From Mesorhabditis belari (lineage: Eukaryota; Nematoda; Chromadorea; Rhabditida; Rhabditidae): a DNA stretch of 64,000 nt. The number at the start of each line of letters is the position of its first letter. Positions within the stretch are counted from its first letter, which is position 1. The position numbers and the translations under genes were made by a program. Shown one piece after another: positions 32,920-43,575 of the stretch. The stretch lies in the NCBI GenBank assembly GCA_958450365.1, contig CAUEEP010000322.1:248001-312000 (forward strand). Reading direction: 5' to 3'. The notes under the pieces are model-generated. The model worked only from the letters and a program-made list of their open reading frames with translations. It had not been told where the DNA came from and did no database searches.

Positions 32920-33092
32920 GCCATTGATAATCTAAGTTTGAGCTCAAATATCTTAGTGTTGGGCTTTCCAATTTCAATATTCTTGTTATCATTAGATGCA
33001 CCAAGTCTTTCTCTGTCGATTGGTACAAAAACTATTTCAATTGAACAGCCCAACACAAAGAAATTTGAGCTCAAAGTTGGATTGCCAATGGC
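32920..33092. mobile_element. GCCATTGGC fold-back unit, locus A unit 1
   Basis: The ends gccattgataatctaa and ggattgccaatggc are inverted. The inner arms gagctcaaatatcttagtgt and acacaaagaaatttgagctc pair. The loop contains the asymmetric motif gatgcaccaagtctttctct. Confidence 0.85.
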
Positions 33093-33262
33093 AGAGGGGG
33101 GCGGGGCCTCGCGTATAAAAGGTTCCACAACCTTCGCACGTTTTGGAAAGAGCTTTGGTCAAAAGCGACACTTTTGTGAGAACATGAAAGTTCTCCTTTT
33201 GATGCTACTTTTGATGTAAAGTTCTCCTCCTCCGTATAAAAGGTCCGTCGCTCCGCCCCTTT
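33093..33262 (+). promoter_or_regulatory. promoter-like spacer between fold-back units, locus A
   Basis: GGGGCGGGGC (GC-box-like) at about 33099 is followed by TATAAAAGG at 33114, the spacing of a Pol II core promoter. The short frame at 33184-33219 encodes MKVLLLMLLLM then a stop, resembling the start of a signal peptide. A second TATAAAAGG (33235) and the inverted GC-rich tract ccgcccctttt follow. The spacer recurs at loci B and C. Promoter activity is inference; it may be a captured gene start carried by an element. Confidence 0.45.
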
Positions 33263-33436
33263 TGCCATTGGCGATCTAACTTTGAGCTCAAATATCTCGC
33301 TGTTGGGCTATCCAATTCGAATACTCTTGATATCATTAGATGCGCCAAGTCTTTCTCTGTCGATTGGTACAAAAACTATTGCAATTGAACAGCTCAACAC
33401 CAAGAAATTTGAGCTAAAAGTTGGATTGCCAATGGC
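33263..33436. mobile_element. GCCATTGGC fold-back unit, locus A unit 2
   Basis: Same structure as unit 1, with gccattggcgatctaac and ggattgccaatggc ends. Confidence 0.85.
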
Positions 33437-33439
33437 AAA

Positions 33440-34110
33440 GGGGCGTGTCTATCCAATGTCTCAATCTTCTTCAAAATCCTTTTCAAGGCATCTCGTAGAC
33501 TTGACAAAATCAAATTAATACAGATTTGTGCGAAGATTTACAGCTTTCGAAAGTTTACACGCTTTAGAAAGAGCGTAGAGAAGATACGGATGGCAAGGCA
33601 TGCTTTGTGCTCCCCCAATTCTCAAGCCAACCCAAGAAAATGAGAAAATAGCACGCCAGAAAGCATGTGTTTCCATTAATAAACGAAAAGTACGTTAAAA
33701 AACAATGTTTACATCAAACTTTTGATGAATGAATGAACAGAATAGCCCAGAATTGGTCAAAAAGTAAAGCCAATAAGAACAAAAACTGAAACCAATTATC
33801 CAAAGCGCTATAAAAAAACGAGACACTTTTCGGACTTGATAAACCTAATCACAAACTTTAAAGTACTTTGAAAATAGTTTTCTATCACAGTTTTCTATTT
33901 CTATCACTAGTTATTACATTTCTCTCGAAAAAAAAGTGGCAATTGGGGTTTTCGCGGAAAAAAACACACATTTGGAAGAGCGAAAAGCGCGAAAAATATT
34001 TGATTTTTAATGTTTTTTAAGATTTATGTTTAAAAATTACAAAAAACACTTTAAAAGATTAAATTTTTGAAAGTATTTTAGCATTTTTTTATGATTTTGT
34101 AGATCATTTA
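33440..34110. other. no gene recognised
   Basis: AT-rich unique sequence. Confidence 0.4.
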
Positions 34111-34141
34111 GGGGTGGGACAACATCGACCTTTTTTTGCGC

Positions 34142-34285
34142 ATTTTCTGCCTCATCTGACCAGTATTTCTGTACACTTTGAAACAGTTTTTCGGTGCTGG
34201 AAGCAGCACAAAAACACGCACTTTCTGGTGCACTAGATTTCCTGTTTCCTGTTGTGGAAAGGTGAGATTAGTGCACGCTAGAAGC
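34142..34285. repeat. 144-bp dispersed repeat, copy 2
   Basis: Two mismatches to 28218-28361. Immediately upstream is a partial fold-back end (34111-34140) that matches the start of the element at 28501. Confidence 0.85.
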
Positions 34286-34286
34286 A

Positions 34287-34880
34287 AGCTAGCCATCGTG
34301 ACTTTTGGAAGTATTTTTTGACATCTGATGAGACTTGGCTTTTGTATGAAAATATTCAACTCTATGGACAGTGGCTGAGTTCAAAGCAGACCTCTCATCC
34401 TATCCCGAAGCCTCCGAAAAAGTTAGGCTTTGTGTGTGGTGGAATCCTAAGGGATTGGCTCATTTTGAAATATTAGATAAAGGAGACACTGTTGACGGGA
34501 GACTTTATGCAGAAAAAATGGGTCGAGTCGATCCAGCATTGAGGAAAAAGAGGATCGATCCATCGAAGGTCAAATTTCTTCACGACAATGCTAGGCCTCA
34601 CATTTCAAAGATCGTCCAAGAACAAATCGATACGTTGAGCTGGAAACTTCTTCCACACCCACCATACAGCCATGATCTAGCCCCATCGGATTACTATCTC
34701 TTTCGGTCAATGAAACAAGCAGTTTCTGGACAGCAGTTCAAACAAAAGTAGGACATCGAAAATTGGGTTGGCAACTATTTTGCCTCTAAAAATCTTCATT
34801 TTTACGAGGACGGTATTCGTGATTTGGAGCAACGTTGGAAAGAAGTTATTAATGCTTGTGGTGAATACATTTTATTTTGA
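34287..34880 (+). pseudogene. mariner transposase pseudogene (DD34D)
   Basis: Encodes the catalytic half of a mariner transposase. The TSDETW motif carries the first Asp (about 34325), HDNARPH the second (34581) and APSDYY the third (34680). Between the second and third Asp there are exactly 34 residues, the mariner DD34D signature. The reading frame shifts near 34400-34440 (two frames both read a WWNPKG/VCGG-like region). A TAG at 34749 interrupts before DIENWVGNYFASKN. The N-terminal DNA-binding domain is absent. A dead copy, cut on the left by the 144-bp repeat. Confidence 0.9.
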
Positions 34881-34970
34881 AAGTGTTTAAATAAATTTTT
34901 CTGTTATGTTAAAAATGATCAAAAAAATAACCTTTCATATTTACCAAGCTAATACTTTGTGCTCAAAACT

Positions 34971-35842
34971 TGTCCGCAACTTTTTGGAAAAGTATCTGGG
35001 AAAGATCCAATTTATTTCAAAAGTGTCAAGTGTTATGCAAAGAATTGTAGCCCTTAATCTTGGCTTCATTTATCTACGAAAAACTTCACGATTGGACTTC
35101 TACAACTCATTTAACAAGCGCTTGAATGAGCACTAGTCGCCATCTCTCGAATCTGTTATTTGGCCGCATCAACTTAAATTTTGGTCATGCCAGTTTAGTC
35201 AAAACAAATAATTGATGTTATTAAGTGATGTGAAACGTTATTTTTGCATTGAAGAAATATTGAAAAGCTCCTTTTAACAATTTTAAATAGAGAAAAGCGG
35301 CCAAATGAGATGAGAGATGGCGACTAGTGCTCATTCAAGCGCTTGTTAAATGAGTTGTAGAAGTCCAATCGTGAAGTTTTTCGTAGATAAATGAAGCAAA
35401 GATTAAGGGATACAATTCTTTACAAAACACTTGACACTTTTGAAATGAATTAGACATTTCCCAGCTACTTTTCCAAAAAGTTGTTGCGGTAACCCTGCGG
35501 TATCTATTTAAAATTGTTAAAAGAAGCTTTTCAATATTTCTTCAATGCAAAAATAACGTTTAACATCACTTAATAACATCAATTATTTGTTTTGACTAAA
35601 CTGGCATGACCAAAATTTAAGTTGATGCGGCTAAATGACAGATTCGAGAGATGCCAACTAGCGCTCATTCCAGCGCTTGTTAAATGAGTTGTAGAAGTCC
35701 AATCGTGAAGTTTTTCGTAGATAGATGTTGCCAAGAATTAGGGCTACAATTCTTTACAAAAACACTTGACACTTTTGAAACAAATTGGATCTTTCCCAGC
35801 TACTTTTCCAAAAAGCTGTCGCTATTTTTTGCGATCACCCTG
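34971..35842. mobile_element. compound fold-back, hAT-like end
   Basis: One arm (about 180 bp, with caatcgtgaagtttttcgta) occurs once inverted (34975-35150) and twice direct (35318-35490, 35640-35842). A second arm pair (aattgatgttattaagtgat and its complement) lies between. The right end GCGATCACCCTG reads CAGGGTGATCGC inward, a CAGGG start as in many hAT elements. A relative is in intron 4 of gene 1. Confidence 0.7.
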
Positions 35843-36149
35843 TATTATGCCAAAATGAAGAATATTCAGCCGACAAATCTTATTAGAGAAAAGCACGAAC
35901 TCAAGGTGAGCTTTTGTCTGGACTAGTGCACTTTACAGAATCGATTATAAGATCTGAAATCAAGCACACAATGTACAATTAGAAACTGAGACTTCACTTC
36001 TTTCAAGCTGTGAATAGCAAATGATTTGAAATAGAAACAGAAAGACATTTGAATTTTAAGAAAAGACATTTGAAATCGGCTTTATATGGCATTTTTGGGA
36101 ATCTAAAAGATTTAGCCTGTTTAGATTGTAGAAAGCGAAATTTCTCCTC
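35843..36149. other. no gene recognised
   Basis: AT-rich spacer with short ORFs only. Confidence 0.4.
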
Positions 36150-36224
36150 ACAGAGGGCGCCACTCAAATTCTGTTTTGCGCGCGGATTTCCCCCAAATCC
36201 AACTCAAATTTTTTTCACCTAAAA

Positions 36225-36525
36225 TCTCTTGGTCCAGAACTTCTGAGTCTAATCGGAAAATGAGGAACTCAACACAGCTCCTACATGCAATTCTCTACAA
36301 AGAGAGATCAATTTTGGGTGTTATCCAGAGAAATCCCCTCAAATTCAATGTCTCGCTTTTTTTCTATCGCCTTTTCACGTGATAAAAGAATTTTTAAAGC
36401 GATTTTCTATTCATTTTCTAGTCTAAGTCTTCTAGTTTTGGCTCAAAAAAGAAATTCGGAAATTGAATATAGCCAAATTTGACAAACAGAAATTGAAATA
36501 ATAACGAGTAAAATATTTTTGATTT
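36225..36525. repeat. flanking direct repeat, left copy
   Basis: About 300 bp (ctcttggtccagaacttctg through acgagtaaaatatttttg) repeated at 37172-37492 with small indels. The two copies bracket the satellite at 36588-37150, an LTR-like layout. No TG...CA ends, primer-binding site or coding region was found. Confidence 0.8.
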
Positions 36526-36587
36526 ATTAGTTCGTTTTGTTGTTTGATTTTCGTTATGATCGTTAATTGACTTTTCGAAATGATTGA

Positions 36588-37150
36588 AAGAGCTTCTGAG
36601 CTTTGAAAGCTTTGAAAGAGCTTCTCAGCTTTGAAAGCTTTGAAAGAGCTTCTGAGCTTTGAAAGCTTTGAAAGAGCTTCTGAGCTTTGTAAGCTTTGAA
36701 AGAGCTTCTCAGCTTCTGAGCTTTGAAAGGGCTTCTGAGCTTTGAAAGAGCTTCTGAGCTTTGAAAGCTTTGAAAGAGCTTCTGAGCTTTGTAAGCTTTG
36801 AAAGAGCTTCTCAGCTTCTGAGCTTTGAAAGGGCTTCTGAGCTTTGAAAGAGCTTCTGAGCTTTGAAAGCTTTGAAAGAGCTTCTGAACTTTGAAAGGGC
36901 TTCTGAGCTTTGAAAGCTTTGAAAGAGCTTCTGAGCTTTGAAAGCTTTGAAAGAGCTTCTGAGCTTTGTAAGCTTTGAAAGAGCTTCTGAGCTTTGTAAG
37001 CTTTGAAAGGGCTTCTGAGCTTTGAAAGGGCTTCTCAGCTTCTCAGCTTTGAAAGAGCTTCTCAGCTTCTCGCTTTGAAAGAGCTTCTGAGCTTTGAAAG
37101 CTTTGAAAGAGCTTCTGAGCTTTGAAAGCTTTGAAAGAGCTTCTGAGCCT
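36588..37150. repeat. satellite built on AAAGAGCTTCTGAGCTTTG
   Basis: Irregular array of gagcttctgagctttgaaag and agctttgaaag sub-units. An inverted fragment with its left flank lies at 37927-38100. Confidence 0.93.
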
Positions 37151-37171
37151 TAAATCTTTTGTCGCCTAAAG

Positions 37172-37492
37172 TCTCTTGATCCAGAACTTCTGAGTCTTCT
37201 GAGTCTAATAGGAGAATGAGGAACTCAGCACAATTCCTACATGCAATTCTCTACAAAGAGAGAGATCTACAAATCGACAAAGAGAGATTTTGGGTCTTAT
37301 CCAGAGAAATCTCCTCAAATTCAATGTCTCGCTTTTTTTCTATCGCCTTTTCACGTGATAAAAGAATTTTTAAAGCGATTTTCTTTTCATTTTCTAGTCA
37401 TTTTTTCTTTTGGCTCAAAAAAGAAATTCGGAAATTGAATATAGCCAAATTTGACAAACAGAAATTGAAATAATAACGAGTAAAATATTTTT
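37172..37492. repeat. flanking direct repeat, right copy
   Basis: Right partner of 36225-36525. It contains an extra gatctacaaatcgacaaaga insertion near 37262. Confidence 0.8.
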
Positions 37493-37667
37493 GGAATCTG
37501 AAATTTTGGGAATTTGTTTTTTCCGGCGAAAATACAGTAACTTTGTCTTGATTCTAACAATATAAGCATTTCATTTATTTCATTTCTTTAATTACTTTTT
37601 AATTTCTTTGTGAAAGGGAAATAGTGATTCTTTTATTAAATCAAAAATGGACTTTCCCTAGCTTTTT

Positions 37668-37805
37668 ATAGCTGAGTTATCGGTGGCTGAGTTATCGGTG
37701 GCTGAGTGATCGGTGGCTGAGTTACCGATAGCTGAGTTACCGATAGCTGAATTACCGATAGCTGAGTTACCGGTAGCTGAGTTACCGGTAGCTGAGTTAC
37801 TGTAT
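37668..37805. repeat. 15-bp satellite (GAGTTACCGATAGCT)
   Basis: About nine copies, with ggtggct and ggtagct variants. Confidence 0.93.
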
Positions 37806-37926
37806 CTCAGCTGAATTCTTTATAGCTTTATAGCTGAATTACTCTTCAATTACCGTTTCTCAGCCAAAGTCTGGGCTCAATAATGAATTTTTAAAAAATC
37901 AGAAATCAGATCACCTTTAGAGAATC

Positions 37927-38100
37927 GAATCTCTCGTTTCTCTAAAGCTCAGAAGCTCTTTCAAAGCTTTCAAAGCTCAGAAGCCCTTTCAAAGCTCAGA
38001 AGCTCTTTCAAAGCTTTCAAAGCTCAGAAGCTCTTTCAATCATTTCGAAAAGTCAATTAACGATCATAACGAAAATCAAACAACAAAACGAATCAATAAA
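37927..38100. repeat. inverted fragment of the 36.5-kb satellite and flank
   Basis: ctcagaagctctttcaaagc units are followed by tcgaaaagtcaattaacgat, the reverse complement of 36526-36600. It is therefore an inverted duplicate. Confidence 0.85.
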
Positions 38101-38555
38101 TCTTTGAACAGGTGCTTTACTAACCATTTTCTTTTTAAGTGGGTGTAATCAAGGTCAAATCTCTGAAAAATATAATGTACTTAGAAGAAAAAGCACAGAT
38201 TTTCTGGTATTCAAAATGAGAAACGAAAAGGAATACGGAAATTGAACTTTTTAGGCGAAAAAATGAGGAAATTGTGACCGAGCGTCATTTGGTTTGGTCA
38301 AGAATTCTCTAGTTCTTTTCTTTTTCAATAGATATCAGCCGATCTATCAGCCGACACTGGCTTTGCCTTGGATAGTTATAAAGTTTCATTCTTTAGAAAA
38401 ACTCTGCCCAAAATCTACTTCCTAAAAGCCACCTACCACCTAAATACTCTAATAGAACGCCAACCTCTCCTACTTTGCCAATTCTTCTTAGAAAATCTTT
38501 TTTTCCTCAGCCTCTAGCTCTTTCCCAGCTAGACTTTTGGTACCAAAAAATACTA

Positions 38556-38840
38556 GATTTCAAGGGCTATCATTTGACACCCAAGCGAATACTGTAGCAT
38601 AAAGCAGCGCCGAGAACGAGACGCTCAAAGTTAGACTACGCGGCTAGACGCCCGTCATTATCATTAAAAAGTAGCAAAGATAGTCAACCCAAAAGCGCTT
38701 AATTGGAAAGTGCGGTAAACGGAGGTTAGTTCGGGACATCCTGTAGATTTCAAAGGCTATCATTTGACACCCAAGCGAATACTGTAGCATAAAGCAGCGC
38801 CGAGAACGAGACGCTCAAAGTTAGACTACGCGAATGTACG
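38556..38840. repeat. direct repeat of about 90 bp, two copies
   Basis: Copies at 38556-38645 and 38755-38835 share ggctatcatttgacacccaa and agcagcgccgagaacgagac. They are separated by about 110 bp. The right flank ends gagtatttacggta, echoing the 31.8-kb TIR. Confidence 0.8.
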
Positions 38841-38955
38841 CCCGGCATTATTGGAGTGGCGTTTGATTTGAGTATTTACGGTAATTTTCGAAAACTATTC
38901 TAATCAAGCTAACAATTTGCATTCAATTAGCTCAATTTTTGTCGCATTTGTCTCA

Positions 38956-39490
38956 GTCACAAAGATACTCAAGAATCATCAGAGGACACCTCTTCGCCAG
39001 CACTGTCCTCCCAGCACTCTACTACAGGACAGAGACCTGGGCCACGACACAGACCGCTGAACAAGCCCTGAGAACGACGCATCGAGCACTTGAAAGGAAC
39101 CTCCTCGGGTACAATAGGAAGACGCAGCTCGACCAAGACCTAAGAAGTACGGATATGCGCCAGCTCTCGGGACTCAGAGATCCAGTGAAAGTGATTGAGA
39201 GAAAAAGACTCAGATGGGCCGGCCACGTAGCTGGAAGAACAGACGACAGACGAACGATACAGATCACAGAGTGGCTACCACGAGACCAGAAGAGGCCCAT
39301 CGGAAGACCAGCAACGAGGTGGAGCATAAGAGTGGCAGCGACGGTCAGAGAAAGGATGGCTAGAGTGCAACCACCACCAGCACCAGCAAGTCGAAGACTT
39401 CGAACCAGGAACAATCAAGCTAGGAAACACTGGAAGACAATAGCAAGGGATAGAGAAATGTGGAAGCAGGTCTGTGATCTGCGCAAATAG
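38956..39490 (+). pseudogene. RTE-like LINE fragment (region 3' of reverse transcriptase)
   Basis: Open frame similar to the C-terminal part of RTE-type non-LTR retrotransposon proteins: TVLPALYYRTETWATTQT, RKRLRWAGHVAGRTDDRR and RPIGRPATRW blocks, ending W..IARDREMWKQVCDLRK then TAG at 39488. The 5' end (about 38956-38985) is out of frame relative to the copy at 49.4 kb because of an 8-bp deletion. The reverse-transcriptase catalytic core (YxDD) is absent. Typical 5'-truncated LINE. Confidence 0.85.
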
Positions 39491-40383
39491 GAACACCTGA
39501 GTGCTAAAAACAGATCCAGAAAAAAAGCTACTCAATCCACACACTTGTCACCATTGAATGAAAGATGCGATCAAAAATTGACCTATTCACTCACAAACTA
39601 AACAAATTTGCAACTAAATTTCCGCGAAAGTCATTCGGGAAATTTGTCTATGAATATTTTATCAAAGCAATTCATCAATTCATCAGAAAAAGTTACAAAT
39701 TCGTGAGACTACAGATTTAATTCTGAACATTGAGTTTCCAATCCGAATTTAGCAAAATTTAAACCCCAAACCTTCCTTATCGAGTTCAAACAGATGTGCA
39801 AATATAAGAAAAAGTGAATTTGATGCTACTCTTGATGACTTTTCTAGACAAGAGTCAATAAATAAGAGAAATTGTCGAGGTTTTGAGAGCCGAACAAGAA
39901 TGAGTGCATCTAGGGACCACCAACCATCAACTCTTTGGCACCATTCAACGCAGAATCATTGATAATTATGTTAAATTTTTTAAATTAGCAAGATTTGATA
40001 AAAAGAAAAAAATTAGAGCAAAAAAACACTGTTTATTCGAGAGAAAACTTTGAAAGTTTGCAATTTTTTTCTTTTTATCTTATCTTTTTAATTTAACAAA
40101 TTTAACCTAATTATCAATGTTTCTGCGTTGAATGATACAAAGCACTTGATGGTTGGACGCGTCTAGACCCACCCATTCATAATCGGCTACGACATATAAT
40201 GAACATCGGCGGCGAGTTTGCACAATGGAGTGCTATCGGCTACTGGGGCAGCTCCTAGAACACAAATTTGTTTATTGCTATTGATCTGACAAAGGAAATT
40301 GATGAAGTGTTGATTGATTGATTGAAATGAAGTTTAAAGGATCACTTTAACCAAAGAAACTAGGTAAGTTTTGATAAGTTTGA
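39491..40383. other. no gene recognised
   Basis: AT-rich. A loose inverted similarity (aattagcaagatttgat... / ...taatttaacaaatttaacc) spans 39960-40110. Confidence 0.4.
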
Positions 40384-41150
40384 CTATTAGGTACATGCCT
40401 AAGAAATGCGGATTTCAACATTTTCATTCATAAATTTCCAACGATAGAAAACTGATATCGATGAATGTTATAAACTATTTGAAAGTTGCAAATCTCCTCT
40501 ACAAAATAGGCTAAAACGTGTTTCAATTGATCGAACCATTGAAGAAATTTCGAGGGCGAAATGCGAGTGACCAAAAAGGAATCGAGTCACTTTAGGGACA
40601 AGTTTAGTGTCGTCAAAACCACAAGAGTTAGCTTCCCAAAATTGTAGATTTAAAGAAAATGGATAACTATAAAATATCAATTCAAAATAACGAGGAGTTG
40701 GGAGCATTTACATGGGAAAATTTAGATAGAAGCGTTTTCAAAATCCCTCAAGTTTGTCAAAAGGCCGGCTTTTTCACAACTTTAAGGCTCAAAATTATTT
40801 TGTAGCAAAATTTTCCCATGTAAATGATCCAACTTTCCGTTAGACTTTTTAATGAATTGTTATATAGTTATCCATTTCTTTTTAAAGCTTCACTCTTGTG
40901 AAGCTAACTCGGGTTTGACGACACTAAACTTGTCCCTCAAGTGACTCGATTCCTTTTTTGGTCACTCGCATTTCGCCCTCGAAATTTCTTCAATGCTTCG
41001 ATCAATTGAAACACGTTTTAGCCTATTTTGTAAGGAGATTTACACCTTTCAAATAGTTTATAGCATTCATCGATATCAGTTTTCTATCGTTGGAAATTTA
41101 TGATTACAAATGTTGAAATCCCACATTTCTTATGCATTTACCTAATATGG
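40384..41150. mobile_element. large fold-back element, 767 bp
   Basis: Arms of about 330 bp: left words gatatcgatgaatgttataa, aaacgtgtttcaattgatcg and gcgaaatgcgagtgaccaaa all recur inverted at 40920-41110. The centre lies near 40770. Right-arm indels include a ttgtgaagctaactcggg stretch. No coding capacity. Confidence 0.88.
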
Positions 41151-41227
41151 AGTTAAGAACGAAGTTTAAATAAGAGTGGACTAATTTAATGTGTAAAAGT
41201 ATTTGTGAGCCTTTTATCTATCTAATT

Positions 41228-41360
41228 GTAAACTGGTAACCTTTAGAAAACTGGTAACTTTTAGAGAACTGGTAAGCTTTAGAAAGCTGGTAAGCTTTAG
41301 AAAGCTGGTAACCGCTAGAAAACTGATAACCTTTCGAAAACTGGTAACCTTTAGAAAACA
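41228..41360. repeat. 17-bp satellite (AAACTGGTAACCTTTAG)
   Basis: About eight copies, with aagctttag and accgctag variants. Confidence 0.94.
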
Positions 41361-42056
41361 ACAAGACCAGTTGAGACCATTTCTTCAACAATTTATGTCC
41401 AATAAAAATACGGAAATAAAGGAACAATATTTTGATGAAAGAAAGGCATAGCTGGTAGAAACGTTTTTTGGTAGAAAGTTCTGGTTATCAGTTTGTTATC
41501 AGTTTCTAAAGGTTTCCTAAATAAGGAAAAGCTAAAGCAAAGTTGAAACACCTATCTCTATTAGAATTCCCTAATAATGTTAACGTTTTTGCAACATTGA
41601 AAACATCTCCCCAAAGACTAACAACGAGTCAACGAGCTCCTAAAAACCTCCTAAAAACAATGAGCTCCTAAAAGTCAAAATATTTTTAGAGGTTTTAAAT
41701 GATTCTTCCCCAATTCTTTCACTTCCTGTCATCAATTTGTCAACATGCAACGTGGAAAAGGTTGAGGGAGATCCCGAAAAAAAGCTGACTCACAAGGAAA
41801 ACGCATTGAGATCCCTGAATATCTTGATTAGCCTCGAGAAGATAGAAGATGAGACTAAGCTGAAGGAGAAATGTCAGGGAAAGAACGCGTAAATTCTTCC
41901 CCGATTTAAAAGAGAGAGTTGCACGTACTCCATATCTTAGTCTAATTTCGAATTTCTATGTGATTGAACTCTAGGAATTGTTAAACTAGAATCTAAGGCT
42001 TGTCCCTGGATCCAGTCAGACCAAGGCTACACACTGGACTAGACAATAGTCCACAT
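41361..42056. other. no gene recognised
   Basis: AT-rich. Nothing supported. Confidence 0.4.
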
Positions 42057-42175
42057 TGGATTAGGCTTAGGCTTAGGCTTAAGCTTAGGCTTAGGCTTAG
42101 GCTCAGACTCGGGCGGGAGCTCAGGCTCAGGCGAGAGCTCTAGGCTCCAGCTCTAGGCTCTAGGCTGTAACATGC
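42057..42175. repeat. interstitial TTAGGC array passing into GGCTCTAG satellite
   Basis: About seven TTAGGC-type hexamers, then caggcgagagctctaggctc units. Same composite as 23255-23462. Confidence 0.85.
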
Positions 42176-42689
42176 CTAGTATAAAGACAGTAAAATTAGC
42201 CTAAAGTGTGTAGACTTATAACAAAAAGATCTGTCGGTCCTTTTGTGCGGTGTTTTTCTCAGCACCAACCCTTCGATTTTGATCCGGTACGCCAGATTCG
42301 GTCAGACCAAAACTACATCTAGACTAGACAATAGTCCACATTGGATTCAAAGTGTTATGCACTTTAGGTAAATTTTGATGTGAATAACTTGTTTAACTTA
42401 GCTGAAAGGATTTGTAGTAGAATTGTAACGAAAAAATCTGTCGGTCCTCTTTTGCCGTTGGCAATTGAAGGTTTTTCGTGTTTCTCTCAACATCAACCCT
42501 TTACTTTTGACTATTTTGACTATCATTCGATGCAAAAATGAAATTGCGCGTCGAATCATACCAAAATTAACTCAAAATATAATACCCACACAAAGTTGTT
42601 GGCTAAAAACCTAAACCTCGTCCATTATGGGTTTAACCTTAATCTTTTGCCTCATAACTTTGCATGGAAATTACATTTTGAGTTAATTT
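42176..42689. other. no gene recognised
   Basis: Contains a repeated phrase (aaagatctgtcggtcctttt at 42225; aaaatctgtcggtcctcttt at 42444). One copy of the GCCRTTGGCAAT fold-back terminus occurs at 42463 without a partner. Confidence 0.45.
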
Positions 42690-42690
42690 T

Positions 42691-42838
42691 GAGAATCGCT
42701 TTTGAGAGAAAGCTTAAAGCTCGCCTTAACTTTAATAGTTTAAGCCTATTTATGGTAGATTTGCTTTCCCGAATAATATGCTTAAAAAGCCGGGGTTCTT
42801 CGTCTCTTATAGTTAGAAAGGATTGTTCTTTATGCTAT
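42691..42838. repeat. flank shared with 49.15 kb
   Basis: About 148 bp similar to 49150-49286 (words ttcccgaataatatgcttaa, gccggggttcttcgtctctt), running directly into the mariner-derived element in both places. The two insertions are therefore copies of one event. Confidence 0.85.
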
Positions 42839-42840
42839 TA

Positions 42841-43382
42841 TTGGGTTGGTGAATCGAAAACTGCGGGCTATCGTCATCTGTGACAGTTTGAGCACTTTCT
42901 TCAAAAGAAACCCATTTTGGTGTCAATAGAAAAGTTGTAGAGAATCAAAAATCAAGCTTATATCCAAATTTTCAGAACGATTCAAAAACTGGTTTTCAAG
43001 AAATGCCGAATTTACGGATTTTCACGAAACTTGCAACAAAACTTGCATTTTAAGCGAAACTATTAAGTGTATCTTTTTAAAAATTTGGCTATAAGCCTAA
43101 TTTTTGATTCTCTACAACTTTTCTATTGACACCAAAAGGGGTTTCTTTTGAAGAAAGTGCTCAAACTGGGATCTCCAGTCTCCATCTCCAGTCCTCCATT
43201 TTTGAGTCTCACACTTGTCTCACACACAAACCAAAATCCTACTACGAAAGAGGAATCCGCAAATTGCCTGTAAAATGGGCAGAAGTCGTCAATAATAATG
43301 GAAATTATTTGGAATGAATTGATGGTTTTATGTGGAATAAATTTTAGTTCAAAGTCCGGCAGTTTTCAGCTCACCAACCCAA
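42841..43382 (+). mobile_element. mariner-derived element, 542 bp, copy 3
   Basis: Same length and structure as 21319-21860. TIRs TTGGGTTGGTGAATCGAAAA...TTTTCAGCTCACCAACCCAA lie between TA dinucleotides. The C-terminal transposase remnant (43126-43317) ends YYERGIRKLPVKWAEVVNNN. Confidence 0.92.
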
Positions 43383-43422
43383 TACAATACTTTTCCCTCA
43401 ACCTTTCCTTTTTCAAATCCTA

Positions 43423-43575
43423 AAAGCTGTTACCTAAAAGCTGTTACCTAAAAGCTGTTACCTGAAAGCTGTTACCTAAAAGCTGTTACCTAAAAGCTGT
43501 TACCTGAAAGCTGTTACCTAAAAGCTGTTACCTAAAAGCTGTTACCTGAAAGCTGTTACCTAAAAGCTGTTCAAA
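43423..43575. repeat. 14-bp satellite (AAAAGCTGTTACCT)
   Basis: About 11 copies. Every third copy tends to carry gaaagctg, suggesting a 42-bp higher-order unit. Confidence 0.95.

Noticed and set aside
32817..33128. 103-codon minus-strand ORF
   Set aside because: Lies across a fold-back unit whose copies elsewhere do not keep the frame.
34371..34751. Functional mariner transposase gene
   Set aside because: Catalytic motifs are present, but a frameshift, an internal stop and the lack of the N-terminal domain show it is dead.
39022..39544. Minus-strand ORFs opposite the LINE fragment
   Set aside because: Shadow frames of the plus-strand RTE-like coding sequence.
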